A stretch of DNA of 43,585 nucleotides. It comes from Deltaproteobacteria bacterium. GTDB taxonomy: Bacteria > Desulfobacterota > Desulfovibrionia > Desulfovibrionales > Desulfovibrionaceae. Shown here in pieces: positions 33,077-42,027 of the stretch. The position numbers were made by a program, and so were the translations under genes. The notes below the pieces were generated by a model that saw only the letters and a list, made by a program, of their open reading frames with translations, was not told the origin of the DNA and made no database searches. The stretch lies in assembly GCA_031264465.1 (NCBI GenBank), contig JAISDX010000136.1, positions 1-43,585 on the forward strand, in the 5' to 3' direction. Numbering within the stretch: position 1 is the stretch's first letter; every line of letters begins with the position of its first letter.

Positions 33077-34366
33077 CTATTTGGGAACAAACCGCAGGGC
33101 CATACGGCGGGCTGCCGCGTCCAACTCCAGGATGTCGTCAATGTCGCCCGGCGCGACGGTCGCCGGCCATTTTTCCAGCACTTCGGCCACCAGGGCGCTG
33201 ATGCCGGTAAAGGAAAGCTTTTCGCCCATAAACAAAGTAATTGCAACTTCGTTGGCCGCGTTCAGGGCGATGGTGCGGCCCCGGTTTTGCTCAAGATCCC
33301 GGGAAAGCGCCCGGCGGCAGAGCTCCAGGGCCGGAAAGGCGTCGTTGTCCGGCGCTTCAAAGGTCAGGGGCGGCCTGTCCAGCAGGTTCAGGCGCGGGGC
33401 CGGGTTGGTCAGGCGATAGGGCCAGCCCAGGCAGACGGAAATGGGCAGGCGCATGTCCGGCGCGCCCAGTTGGGCCAGTTGCGAGCCGTCCCGGTATTCG
33501 ATCAGGGAGTGCACCACCGACTGCGGGTGCACGGCCACGGCCACTTCTTCCGGCGGTAGCCCGTACAGGTGGCAGGCTTCGATTACTTCCAGCCCCTTGT
33601 TCATCAGTGTGGCGGAATCGATGGTGATTTTTGCGCCCATGCTCCAGGTGGGGTGGGCCAGAGCTTCTTGTTTGCCCACGCCGTCGAGAAAAGCCTTGCT
33701 CCTGCCCCGGAAGGGCCCGCCCGAGGCGGTGAGGATCAGGCGCTTTAAGTCCGAGGAGGGCCGGGAATTTTCCGGCGCGCCGGCCGGCCGGTATGCCGGC
33801 TCGGTGTCGCGGGGCAGGGCGCTGCCGACGCCGGTTTGGCCCAGCAGACACTGGAAAATGGCGTTATGTTCGGAATCCACCGGCAGGATGCTCGCCCCGC
33901 TGGCCGCGCACTCGGACCGCACCAGCCCGCCGGCCAGCACCAGCGACTCCTTGTTGGCCAGAGCCACCACCTTGCCGGCGCGCACGGCCGAAAGGGTGCC
34001 ACGCAAGCCGGCCGCGCCCACCTGGGCCGAAAGCACCAGATCCGCTTCCGGCAGGGCGGCCAGGGTAACGTAGCCCGCCTGGCCGACCAGAATTTCCGGC
34101 CGGTAGTCCAGCAGGCCGGCCAACTCGCGCCGGGCCGCCTCGTCCTGTACGGCCAGGCAGGGCGGCTTCCACTTGGCCGCCTGTTGGGCCAGGCGGCGCA
34201 CGTTTTTGCCGCCGGCCAAGGCGACAAGGCTGAAGTATTCCGGGTGGGCGGCCAATACGTCCAGAGCGCTGCCGCCGATGGAGCCGGTGGAGCCGAGGAG
34301 CGCCACCCGCCGGGGCCAGCGGGCCGCAAAAGCGGCGGCGGGCAGGGGGGAGATGTAGTTGAGCAA
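33077..34366 (-). CDS. dxr: 1-deoxy-D-xylulose 5-phosphate reductoisomerase
   Basis: Dxr performs the first committed step of the MEP isoprenoid pathway, converting DXP to MEP with NADPH. The 429-residue product has the nucleotide motif LLGSTGSIG (about 23-31), ANKESLVLAGG, the metal/substrate segment PVDSEHNAIFQCL, the loop TASGGPFRG and the SATLMNKGLEVIEA stretch. An insert of about 20 residues follows the CLLG segment. The start is a TTG at 34366, with AAGGT 7 bases upstream just past the cdsA stop; no ATG is available. It sits between cdsA (14 bases) and rseP (16 bases). Confidence 0.95.
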   Translation of the reverse strand: MLNYISPLPAAAFAARWPRRVALLGSTGSIGGSALDVLAAHPEYFSLVALAGGKNVRRLAQQAAKWKPPCLAVQDEAARRELAGLLDYRPEILVGQAGYVTLAALPEADLVLSAQVGAAGLRGTLSAVRAGKVVALANKESLVLAGGLVRSECAASGASILPVDSEHNAIFQCLLGQTGVGSALPRDTEPAYRPAGAPENSRPSSDLKRLILTASGGPFRGRSKAFLDGVGKQEALAHPTWSMGAKITIDSATLMNKGLEVIEACHLYGLPPEEVAVAVHPQSVVHSLIEYRDGSQLAQLGAPDMRLPISVCLGWPYRLTNPAPRLNLLDRPPLTFEAPDNDAFPALELCRRALSRDLEQNRGRTIALNAANEVAITLFMGEKLSFTGISALVAEVLEKWPATVAPGDIDDILELDAAARRMALRFVPK

Positions 34367-34380
34367 GCTGCTACCTTACT

Positions 34381-35232
34381 TTAAAACCAGGCCAGTAACG
34401 GCAGGCAGATGAAAACATAAACCGGCAGGGCGAATACCAGGCTGTCCAGCCGGTCCAGCACGCCGCCATGGCCCGGGATCAGGCGGCTGGAATCCTTGAC
34501 GCCGTAGTGGCGCTTGATGGCCGATTCAAAAAAATCGCCGAGTTGCGAAGCCAGGCTGAGCAGGAGCCCGGCCAAAGCCCAGCCGGCCAGTCCCAAAACG
34601 CTGCCGGAAGGCGCGCCGATGGCGAAAAAGCCGAACAGTCCAAGCAACGCCGTGCTGCCCAAAAGGCCGCCCAGAGCGCCTTCCAGGCTTTTGTTGGGGC
34701 TGACCTTGGGCCAGACCTTATGCTTGCCGAAAAAGTTGCCGGCGTAATAGGCCCCGGTGTCCGAAGCCACCACGGCCAGCAGCACGGCCAGTTGGTGCAG
34801 CAGGCCTATTTCCAGGGCCAGGCGCAGGCTGAAGGGCAGGTATACCACGCCGAAGAGCAGCAGGGCCTGGTCGCCGAGGTTGGGCTTGGGCGCGTCGAGC
34901 TTGCCGCGCCCGTAGCTGGCAAGAAAACGGATGGCCGCGTACAGGAAAAGCGCGTGCAGAATCAGGAAGCCGTCCAGGGTAAAGCCACCGTCCGAACAGA
35001 CGAATTGCGGCGGCAGGAACAGGAGCAGGCCGCAGGCGAACCCCACGCCCTTGTCAAGAAGATGCTGCCGGCCGGGCCAGCACATCTGGTAAAATTCCCA
35101 CAGGCTCAGGAGCCCGGCCAGACCCATAAAAATACGTAGCGGCCAGCCGCCCAGGTACAGGCAGGCGCCCAGCGCCGCGAGCATGACCGCGCCGCTGATT
35201 ACCCGCTGTATATGGGAAAACCCCAGGCTCAT
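34381..35232 (-). CDS. cdsA: Phosphatidate cytidylyltransferase
   Basis: CdsA makes CDP-diacylglycerol from phosphatidate and CTP, the entry point to bacterial phospholipids, in the inner membrane. The 283-residue product has about eight membrane helices and the family signature near the C-terminus (KRHYGVKDSSRLIPGHGGVLDRLDS, seen at about 236-260, quoted here only in part by its key residues K, D, P-G-H-G-G, D-R-x-D). The upstream DTGAYYAGNFFGKHK motif is also typical. Its ATG overlaps the uppS stop by 4 bases (ATGA), so the two are coupled. Confidence 0.95.
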   Translation of the reverse strand: MSLGFSHIQRVISGAVMLAALGACLYLGGWPLRIFMGLAGLLSLWEFYQMCWPGRQHLLDKGVGFACGLLLFLPPQFVCSDGGFTLDGFLILHALFLYAAIRFLASYGRGKLDAPKPNLGDQALLLFGVVYLPFSLRLALEIGLLHQLAVLLAVVASDTGAYYAGNFFGKHKVWPKVSPNKSLEGALGGLLGSTALLGLFGFFAIGAPSGSVLGLAGWALAGLLLSLASQLGDFFESAIKRHYGVKDSSRLIPGHGGVLDRLDSLVFALPVYVFICLPLLAWF

Positions 35233-35987
35233 GGATTGTCCTCTGTTCGCTGTCCGCGATTTTTCTGGTCCAGGCCGCCAAAACGGCGCTTGCGCCCGGC
35301 AAAGTCAAGCAGGGCTTTGTCCAGCTCCGCCTCGTCAAAATCCGGCCAGAGCACCGGGGTAAAATAAAATTCGCTGTAGGCGCACTGGTAAAGCAGGAAG
35401 TTGCTGAGGCGCAACTCGCCGCTGGTGCGGATAATCAGATCCGGGTCCGGCTGGCCGGCGCTGTACAGGTGGCCGGCGAATTTTTCCGGCGTCAACTCAT
35501 CCGGCTGCGCGCCGCCGGCCAGGGCCTGGTCCAGGCAGCGGCGGCAGGCCGTGAGAATTTCTTCCCGGCCCGAGTAATTTAGGGCCAGGTTCAGGCAAAG
35601 GCGCTTATTATTTGCGCATTTGTCTATTACCCCGGCCAGGGCGGCCCGCGATGCGGGCGGCAGGCCGGAAACGTCGCCGAACACGCGCAGGCTGATGTCG
35701 TTTTGCATGAGTGTGGGCAGTTCGCTTTGCAAAAACTCGACCAGGAGCTCAAACAGGAAGTTTACTTCTTCTTGCGGCCGCGACCAGTTTTCCGTGGAAA
35801 AGGCGTACAGGGTAAGGTGGCCGATGCCCCTGGTCCGACAGGCGGTCACTATTTTGCGCACGGCCCCGGCCCCGGCCCGATGCCCTTCGCTGCGGGAAAG
35901 GGAGCGCCGGGCGGCCCAGCGCCCGTTGCCGTCCATGATGATGGCGATATGCCGCGGCGGTACGGCTTGAGAAGAAGTTTCAGTCAC
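35229..35987 (-). CDS. uppS: Isoprenyl (undecaprenyl) diphosphate synthase
   Basis: UppS condenses isopentenyl diphosphate units in cis onto farnesyl diphosphate to make the undecaprenyl carrier for cell-wall synthesis. The 252-residue product has the diphosphate-binding motif IIMDGNGRWA (catalytic Asp at 19), then RSEGHRAGA, TLYAFSTENWSRP, LNLALNYSGREEI and the C-terminal DLIIRTSGELRLSNFLLYQ. The start is GTG 35987, with AGGT 6 bases upstream. It is the first gene of the uppS-cdsA-dxr-rseP run and has a good promoter at 36023-36051. Confidence 0.95.
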   Translation of the reverse strand: MTETSSQAVPPRHIAIIMDGNGRWAARRSLSRSEGHRAGAGAVRKIVTACRTRGIGHLTLYAFSTENWSRPQEEVNFLFELLVEFLQSELPTLMQNDISLRVFGDVSGLPPASRAALAGVIDKCANNKRLCLNLALNYSGREEILTACRRCLDQALAGGAQPDELTPEKFAGHLYSAGQPDPDLIIRTSGELRLSNFLLYQCAYSEFYFTPVLWPDFDEAELDKALLDFAGRKRRFGGLDQKNRGQRTEDNP

Positions 35988-36022
35988 AGTGTACCTGCAA
36001 ATCGATATGGAATAATTAAATG

Positions 36023-36051
36023 ACTATATACATTGCCGGGCGCACGGTCAA
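36023..36051 (-). promoter_or_regulatory. Sigma-70-type promoter for uppS operon
   Basis: Read leftward, TTGACC (complement of 36046-36051) and TATAGT (complement of 36023-36028) are separated by 17 bases. This is close to consensus and lies 36 bases from the uppS start, so it probably drives the whole uppS-cdsA-dxr-rseP run. Confidence 0.7.
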
Positions 36052-36081
36052 GACAGGCGGGAAAAGTCTGTTCCGCCCTCC

Positions 36082-36109
36082 TTGACATTTGCTTTCACGC
36101 CTGTTTAAT
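36082..36109 (+). promoter_or_regulatory. Sigma-70-type promoter for class V aminotransferase gene
   Basis: TTGACA (36082-36087) and TTTAAT (36104-36109) are separated by 16 bases; the -35 box is perfect and the -10 box matches five of six. The leader to the ATG at 36158 is about 42 bases. It is back-to-back with the uppS promoter, the -35 boxes 30 bases apart. Confidence 0.65.
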
Positions 36110-36157
36110 TGAAATATTGTCTGAAAATGGATTGATCCGCAAACCAAGGAGGCCGAA

Positions 36158-37306
36158 ATGCCGGATTTTGAACTTGAACGCTACTACTACCCGGTCCTGG
36201 AGCATTGCGCCTACCTGGACGCCAGCACTACCGGAGCCATTCCCCAGTATACCTGCGACGCCATGCAGTCATACCTGGCCAGGCGCACCCGCAACGGCAT
36301 GGGCATCAAAGCTTATCTTGAAGACTGGGACTTTGCCGAACGCGTGCGCAGCGAAATAGGCGTGATGATCAACTGCGCGCCGGAAAACCTGGCCTTCGGC
36401 GCCAGCCAGGCTTCGGTGCAGAGTATTTTTTTCGACAATATCCCCATTGAAGACGGCGACAACGTGGTCACCTACGAAACCGCCTTCCCCAGCAGCATCC
36501 ACCCCTGGCTCTACCGCAAGGACGAAGGCGTGGAAACCCGCATCGCCAAGGCCGAGGACGGGGCCGTGCCGGCCCAGTCGCTCTTTGACCTGGTGGACGA
36601 GCGCACCCGCGCCGTGGTGGTCTGCCACGTGGACAACATGACCGGCTACCGCCACGACCTGCAAGCCATAGGCGAATTCTGCCGCTCCAAAGACATTCCT
36701 TTTGCCGTGGACGCCACCCAGTCCTGCGGCGCCCTGCAAATTGACGTGGAAGAGATGAAAATAGACTTCCTCAGCACCTCCACCTACAAGTGGCTGCTCA
36801 ACGTGCACGGCCTGGGCTTCGCCTATATCAGCCGCAAGCTCATGAACAGGCTGGGCATGAAAAACGTGGGCTGGGCCGGGGTGAAAGACCACAGCAAGGT
36901 CAACAACCTGCTGCTCAACCTGAGCCCGGACGCCCAACGCTACGAACAGGGCGGCCTGAACTTTATGGCCCTGCGCGGGCTTTCCAGCGTCATCCGCAAC
37001 TACATGCGCCTGGGCGGCATTCCGGTGGAAGAACAGGTGCTGCGCCTCGTGGACTACACCTACAAGAGCCTCAAGGGCATCAAGGGCGTGAGCGTGTTCG
37101 GCGACTTCCCGCCCCAGCACCGCTCCGGCATCGTCATGGTCAACTTCCCCGAAGCCTGGGACCTCAACAACGCCGTCCTGGCCGAGCACGGCATCCGGGC
37201 CGGTGTGGCCGGCAGCCGCATTCGCCTTGGCATCCACTTCTACAACAACACCGCCGACATTGACCGCTTCACCGACTTCCTCAAGAAATGCGCGGCCAAA
37301 AAGTAA
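36158..37306 (+). CDS. Class V aminotransferase-family PLP enzyme
   Basis: This is a fold-type I PLP enzyme of the class V (cysteine desulfurase/isopenicillin epimerase-like) group, 382 residues. Visible motifs are AYLDASTTGAIP at the N-terminus, CHVDNMTGYRHDL, FAVDATQSCGALQIDV with the pyridine-N aspartate, and the Schiff-base lysine in STSTYKWLLNVHGLGF. EQGGLNFMALRGL is typical of the non-desulfurase branch. The mobile-loop catalytic cysteine of desulfurases is not seen. Substrate is unknown. AAGGAGG lies 5 bases before the ATG, and a good promoter is just upstream. It is a single-gene unit. Confidence 0.87.
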   Translation: MPDFELERYYYPVLEHCAYLDASTTGAIPQYTCDAMQSYLARRTRNGMGIKAYLEDWDFAERVRSEIGVMINCAPENLAFGASQASVQSIFFDNIPIEDGDNVVTYETAFPSSIHPWLYRKDEGVETRIAKAEDGAVPAQSLFDLVDERTRAVVVCHVDNMTGYRHDLQAIGEFCRSKDIPFAVDATQSCGALQIDVEEMKIDFLSTSTYKWLLNVHGLGFAYISRKLMNRLGMKNVGWAGVKDHSKVNNLLLNLSPDAQRYEQGGLNFMALRGLSSVIRNYMRLGGIPVEEQVLRLVDYTYKSLKGIKGVSVFGDFPPQHRSGIVMVNFPEAWDLNNAVLAEHGIRAGVAGSRIRLGIHFYNNTADIDRFTDFLKKCAAKK

Positions 37307-37321
37307 GATGGTTTTATTATA

Positions 37322-37360
37322 ACGCCTCCGGCGGGCAGGGCTTTGCCCTGCACCAGCCAG
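37322..37360. repeat. REP-like dispersed palindromic element (candidate)
   Basis: Just after the aminotransferase gene come CGCC-TCC-GGCG and the hairpin GCAGGGC-TTT-GCCCTGC (37335-37351). Sequences of this style, CGCCTCCGGCGG followed by a G/C-rich hairpin with a TTT loop, recur in intergenic regions of many Desulfovibrio-like genomes to my knowledge. I see only one copy here, so the repeat status is inferred. There is no T-tract. Confidence 0.45.
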
Positions 37361-37386
37361 AGGGCGAAAAGACAAAATGACTGCCG

Positions 37387-37421
37387 GGGCAGGGCTGGTT
37401 AATGGGCGCCAGCCCCTGCCC
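37387..37421 (-). terminator. Hairpin at 3' end of the chemoreceptor gene, possible terminator
   Basis: GGGCAGGG-CTGG (37387-37398) pairs with CCAG-CCCCTGCCC (37409-37421), 12 pairs with a one-base bulge. The stem spans the chemoreceptor stop codon at 37399-37401. Read leftward, it is followed after a few bases by CATTTTGTCTTTTC, so it may end the chemoreceptor transcript. The T-rich part is interrupted, so this is moderate support. It may also serve the convergent aminotransferase. Confidence 0.45.
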
Positions 37422-39147
37422 GGTCGCCGCCGGAATCCTGTCTGCGCAGAGTTGCCAAATGCCGTTTGACATACGGCACATAGAGATGGTCGGTTTTCTG
37501 GATATGGGTGATCAGCCAGTCTTTCAGAAACTCTAGCAGTTCCGAACTGACCCTGGCTTCGCCCCGTTTCAGCTTGTTCTCGGTTTCCAGGACCTTGGCG
37601 ACGAAATCCTGGTGCACTTTTTTGTGTTTGTTTTCATCCGGGTACTTGCTGGCCGCGAAATAATGCTCTTCCGTGCTGAAATGGCTCACCGTGTACGCCT
37701 TGAGGTTGGCCACGATGTCCATGAGGACGGCATCTTCCTGGTTCTGCCGCATGGCCCGGTACAACGAGTTGATATAGGTGCAGAGCATCTTGTGCTGACT
37801 GTCGATGATCTCAATGCCGGTCGCCAGCTCCGGCGTCCACATCACCAGCTTGGTATCCTGGCCGGCCTGGGCCAGATCGCCGGTGGCCAGGGCCAGGGTA
37901 ATGATGTCCAGCTCTTCCATCTCGCCGGAAATTTGCACCAGTTCTGCGGTGAATTGCTGCATCTGTTCAACGGTGCTGTTGGCCACATGGCTGACTTCAT
38001 CCAAGGCGTGATTGGTGCGGGTGCTGCTGGCGGACTGCTGTTCCGTGGCTTCGGCGATGCTGCTCATGCGCTCAGCCGCGCCATTCATTTCTTGTGTGAT
38101 CTGATCCATGAATTGTCCCGCCCTGGAGGCGCGTTCCGCGCTCAGCACAATGCTGCCGGCCGCCTTGGCTCCGGCGGCCATGTTTTCCTGAGCCGCTTGC
38201 TGGATGTCCATGACGGCATTTTCCACCTCCTTGGTGGCAAGCATGGTCTTTTCCGCCAGCTTGCGCACTTCGTCGGCGACAACGGAGAAACCACGGCCGG
38301 CCTCGCCTGCCCGCGCAGCCTCAATAGCCGCATTTAAGGCCAGCAGGTTGGTCTGATCGGCGACTTCGTTGATAACGGTCATCACCTGACTGATGTTGTC
38401 CGCCTTTTCCTCCAAGATATTCATGGCCGTCTGCAGGGCCAGGGTGGTAACCTTGACCGCCTCAATTTCCGTAATGGCGGCGCGCACCTCCATGGCGCCC
38501 GTACTGGCCTTTTCCCTGGATTGCTGGGCTCCTTCCGAAGCCATGGATACGTTGCGGGAAATATCCAGCATGCTGCCGACGATCTGCTCCATGGCTTCCG
38601 CTGTGTCGCACAGCCTGAAGCGCTGCATTTCCATGCCGCTCCCCACCTCGGCCACCATGCAGGACAGACGCCGCATTTCTTTGGCCAGGGAGTTGGAAAC
38701 ATTTCTGGCCTTCCCGGACACCAGCCGCAAATGCGCGAGCAGGAGGACGTTCCGGTCCTCCAGCGCGTCGGCTCTGGCCGAGCAGTCGTCGCGCTCTTCA
38801 GTCGTATGGCGCAACTGCGCCTCCGACGCTTCCGCCCGGGAGAGGGTTTCCGCCAGGCAAGAGCGCAAGGCGGCAAGGGCTTCCTGAAGCTGGCCGGCGG
38901 AGCCGGACAGCGCTTCGCCGGAGAAGGTCGGGTCCGGGGACAGCCGGATCGCTTCGGCGTACCTGGAGAGCAGAATAAACTGTTGCGCGGCGCGTCTGCG
39001 GCTGAAAAAAAGGGCTGCCCCGGCAAGGGTGGCGCTGGCGGCCGCCAAAGCGCATGAAATAACCGTCCCGGGTTCAGCCTGGCTCGCGGCGACCGCTGCG
39101 GGGATCAATGCCAAAACAAGAAGGACTGGGATATTTTTGGCCAGCAT
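37399..39147 (-). CDS. Methyl-accepting chemotaxis protein with C-terminal hemerythrin domain
   Basis: This is a chemoreceptor with a built-in oxygen-binding di-iron domain, 582 residues. Two membrane helices (about 6-22 and 27-48) have almost no periplasmic loop between them. A long helical cytoplasmic part includes the signalling tip ([18 protein letters not shown] at 265-282, then [19 protein letters not shown]). The C-terminus (about 436-566) is a bacteriohemerythrin with all seven ligands in canonical spacing: H452, H489, E493, H508, H512, H548, D553. It resembles Desulfovibrio DcrH in concept but lacks a large periplasmic domain. The start is ATG 39147 with AAGGAG 6 bases upstream. The likely role is aerotaxis or oxygen avoidance through CheA. 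Confidence 0.93.
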   Translation of the reverse strand: MLAKNIPVLLVLALIPAAVAASQAEPGTVISCALAAASATLAGAALFFSRRRAAQQFILLSRYAEAIRLSPDPTFSGEALSGSAGQLQEALAALRSCLAETLSRAEASEAQLRHTTEERDDCSARADALEDRNVLLLAHLRLVSGKARNVSNSLAKEMRRLSCMVAEVGSGMEMQRFRLCDTAEAMEQIVGSMLDISRNVSMASEGAQQSREKASTGAMEVRAAITEIEAVKVTTLALQTAMNILEEKADNISQVMTVINEVADQTNLLALNAAIEAARAGEAGRGFSVVADEVRKLAEKTMLATKEVENAVMDIQQAAQENMAAGAKAAGSIVLSAERASRAGQFMDQITQEMNGAAERMSSIAEATEQQSASSTRTNHALDEVSHVANSTVEQMQQFTAELVQISGEMEELDIITLALATGDLAQAGQDTKLVMWTPELATGIEIIDSQHKMLCTYINSLYRAMRQNQEDAVLMDIVANLKAYTVSHFSTEEHYFAASKYPDENKHKKVHQDFVAKVLETENKLKRGEARVSSELLEFLKDWLITHIQKTDHLYVPYVKRHLATLRRQDSGGDRAGAGAH

Positions 39148-39273
39148 GCGACGCTCCTTGATGCAGAAAGTTAGTTTGCCGTATGAGGTGCGGTAGTGCA
39201 GAAGAGTGATACAATTCGCGCCGGAAAGCAACCTGATAAACGAAGCGCCTGGCCGCCGGGCGGATTGCCGGTT

Positions 39274-42027
39274 TTACGGCTCGCGGGCGGCTTTGAGCCG
39301 CGCTTCGCCGGCCCTGCCCGCGCGGCCCGGCCATTCGAGGCAAATCTGGCCCAGGCGGTCGGTGGAAAAAAGCGGGATGCCGCGCTCTTTCAGCGTGGCG
39401 CGGGTGCGGGCCGCCGGCATGAACCAGCGGTTGCCGTAGCCGGCGCTGGCCAGGGCCAGCTTGGGGCGCACGGCATCGTAAAACGCCGGCAACGACGCGC
39501 CGGCCGCGCCGTGGTGCGGCAGCACCAGCACTTGGGCGGTCAGCTCCGCCGGGGAATAGCGTTCTAGAAGCAGGCGCTGGGCTTTGGCCTCCACGTCGCC
39601 GCAGAGCAGGGCCAAGCCCTGGCCGTGCCAGACCAGACGGGCCACCAGCGAAGCGTTGTTCCCGGTTAATGCCTTTTCGGGAAAGGGCCAGAGGATTTCA
39701 AGTTGGAGATTGGGCGCGAGTTCAAGCGCATCGCCGGCTTGCAGGCTGTGCCGGGGCTGGTTTTTGCTTTGCAGGATATCCAGCAGGGCCGGGCTGCTCT
39801 CGCCGTTGTCGCCAAAGTAGCCGACCTCCAGGTGTTGCAATGGAAAGGCAAGCCCGCCGGCATGGTCCAGGTCCGGGTGGCTGGTCAGCATGAACTCCAG
39901 GCGGGGCGTCCGGTTGTCGGTCAGGCTGGCGGCGATGATTTCACGGCCGATATCAAAGCGGGGCGACGGGCCGCCCCCGCCGTCCAGAAGGAGCCGCCCG
40001 CCGCCCTGCCACTCCAGCAATACGGCCTGCCCCTGCCCCACGTCGAGCAGGCGCAGCCGCACCAGGTCGCGGCCGGTCTCGTAATGGCGCAGGGCCGTTG
40101 GGGCCAGGCAGAGCAGCAGGCCGCAAAGCATGAACAGCGCCGGCTTGAGTAAGGGCGGGCGGGGAGCGGCGGCCGGCCGGCGGCGGGGCGCCAGGCGGGA
40201 TAGTAACCGGGGCGCCAGCCAGGGCAGCATGGCCAGAGCCAGCCAATAGCCCAGCATGAACAGCCAGTGCGGTCGGGTGGGGAGCAGGGCGGGCAGCAGG
40301 CCGGCGGAGTCGAGCCGGCCCAGGCAGTCCATCAGCCAGGCGCAGGGGAGCGAGGCCAGGTGAAAGGCGCCTTCGGCCAGGGCCGGCAGGTGCAGGGCCG
40401 CCGCCAGACAGCCGAACAGGGCGACTGGCATGACCAGAAAACCCAACAGCGGCAGCCAGAGCAGGTTGAGGGGGAAGGCCAGGCCGTAAAGGCCGAAGAC
40501 GCGCGCCAGGAGGGGCATCAGGATCAGTTGCGCGCTGAAGCTGATGCCCAGCATGATCAAGGCGCCTCGGGCCAGGCGGGCGCACTGGCGCGTTCCCCAG
40601 GCGGCGGAGCGGCCGGAGCGTGGGTCGGAGTATGGCCCGGAGCGTGGGCCAAGGGCGATTATCCGGTCGTGCAGGCGTAGGCTCAGGGCGTCCAGCCAGG
40701 GCATGATCAGGGCAATGGCGGCTATGGACAGCGCGGAAAGCTGCAAGCGCAGGTCAAAAGCGGCCTGCGGGGTAAAAAGCAGAATGCAGAACACCGCCCA
40801 GAGCAGCCCGTCCAGCAGCACGGCCGGGCGTTTCATGAAGAGCAGCAGCCCCCAGAAGAACAGCATCAGCCAGGCGCGCCAGAGCGACGGCGTGCCCCCG
40901 CCCAGCCAGACGTAAAACAGGGCCGGCAAGAGGGCCGCGGCCACGGCCAGTCGGCGCTTGGGCAGGATGAGCCCCAGGCCGGGGAAAAAGTAAAAAAACG
41001 CGTAAACCAAGGCATAGGCCAGACTGGCCACGTAGCCCAGGTGCAGGCCGGACAGGGCCAGGCTGTGCGCCAGGGTTGAGCGGGCCATGAGGTCGGCCGT
41101 GCTGGAGTCTTGCAGGTATTTGTCGCCCAAAAGCAGCGCCGGGATGAAGTCGGCTCCTGGAGCGACTGGCGCATCGGGATTATGCCCCGGGCCGAGGCGG
41201 GGCAGGGTAGCGTTCAGGCTTTGCCGCAAGCCCTCACGCCAGGCCGCCGGCCCGCTCGCCTCGCCCGTGCCGGCGGCGGGCCGCAACAGCAGGGGGCTGC
41301 CGTCGCTGCCGCTGGTCCAGGCGCGCAGGCGCACGCCGCGATCCCGCCAGTAACTTTCCGGTTCCCACAGCCCCGGGTTTTGCAGGCCGCGCACCTCTCT
41401 GGGGCGCAGGGAAATTTCCAGGATCTGCCCCGGCAGCGGCCGCGCGGGCAGCGGCTCCAACGGGGCCCGGCCGCGCCAGGCGGCGCCGGACTGCGCACCG
41501 GGCGCCTGCCGCGCCTCCGGGGTGGGGGAATCGTACCAGGTCAGCACCATCTTTCCCGGAAAAGGGCGGTTGTCGTGAAGTGATTGATTTTTCGGATTAT
41601 CAGCCGGGGCCGGCTGATCCAGAATCACTTGCAGCCACCGGTCGGTAAGGCCGTGCACTTCGTCAACCCGGGCGCGCAGGCGCAGTCCTTTTTTGTATAG
41701 CTCGCTTTCAGAATCCGGGGTGACCGCCGCCAGGGTCCAGGCGGGCCATTCTTCCCGGGGGGCGCTCTTGTCTGCGCGCAGTTGGCCGTAACCAAGGCCC
41801 AGGCCGAAACAGAGGCTGAAAAACAGCAGTAGAGCGAACGGAACCTGGAACCCCGGGCGGCCGGAGGGGAGAGGCGGGTTGGCCAGGGACAAAAAGAAGA
41901 GCAGCGCCCAGGCCGTGAAGCCGGGCCAGAAGAAGCGCGAGGCGAAAAGCCCGGCGCACCAGGCCAGGAGCAGGTATTGGCGGAAAAGCGGCGCCGGGCG
42001 TTTAGCTTCTGGCTTCAAATCCTTCAA
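39274..42027 (-). CDS. ComEC/Rec2-family DNA uptake channel
   Basis: ComEC forms the inner-membrane channel for single-stranded DNA in natural transformation. The 917-residue product has N-terminal helices (about 15-60), an extracytoplasmic OB-like region (about 60-260) and the multi-helix Competence domain (about 290-640, [19 protein letters not shown] and [17 protein letters not shown]). A C-terminal metallo-beta-lactamase-like domain carries [28 protein letters not shown] and [15 protein letters not shown]. The HPDLDH motif is intact, so the nuclease-like site may be active. The start is a TTG at 42027, overlapping the murA stop by 4 bases. Shine-Dalgarno support is weak. Other competence genes are not in the window. 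Confidence 0.92.
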   Translation of the reverse strand: MKDLKPEAKRPAPLFRQYLLLAWCAGLFASRFFWPGFTAWALLFFLSLANPPLPSGRPGFQVPFALLLFFSLCFGLGLGYGQLRADKSAPREEWPAWTLAAVTPDSESELYKKGLRLRARVDEVHGLTDRWLQVILDQPAPADNPKNQSLHDNRPFPGKMVLTWYDSPTPEARQAPGAQSGAAWRGRAPLEPLPARPLPGQILEISLRPREVRGLQNPGLWEPESYWRDRGVRLRAWTSGSDGSPLLLRPAAGTGEASGPAAWREGLRQSLNATLPRLGPGHNPDAPVAPGADFIPALLLGDKYLQDSSTADLMARSTLAHSLALSGLHLGYVASLAYALVYAFFYFFPGLGLILPKRRLAVAAALLPALFYVWLGGGTPSLWRAWLMLFFWGLLLFMKRPAVLLDGLLWAVFCILLFTPQAAFDLRLQLSALSIAAIALIMPWLDALSLRLHDRIIALGPRSGPYSDPRSGRSAAWGTRQCARLARGALIMLGISFSAQLILMPLLARVFGLYGLAFPLNLLWLPLLGFLVMPVALFGCLAAALHLPALAEGAFHLASLPCAWLMDCLGRLDSAGLLPALLPTRPHWLFMLGYWLALAMLPWLAPRLLSRLAPRRRPAAAPRPPLLKPALFMLCGLLLCLAPTALRHYETGRDLVRLRLLDVGQGQAVLLEWQGGGRLLLDGGGGPSPRFDIGREIIAASLTDNRTPRLEFMLTSHPDLDHAGGLAFPLQHLEVGYFGDNGESSPALLDILQSKNQPRHSLQAGDALELAPNLQLEILWPFPEKALTGNNASLVARLVWHGQGLALLCGDVEAKAQRLLLERYSPAELTAQVLVLPHHGAAGASLPAFYDAVRPKLALASAGYGNRWFMPAARTRATLKERGIPLFSTDRLGQICLEWPGRAGRAGEARLKAAREP

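Noticed and set aside
33061-33246. 62-codon upstream extension of the rseP frame
   Set aside because: It overlaps dxr, its sequence is unlike RseP, and the family start at the HELGH-bearing helix matches ATG 33060.
36158-37306. Cysteine desulfurase assignment
   Set aside because: The class V fold fits, but no catalytic cysteine is seen in the mobile-loop position and the EQGGLNF motif points to other class V branches.
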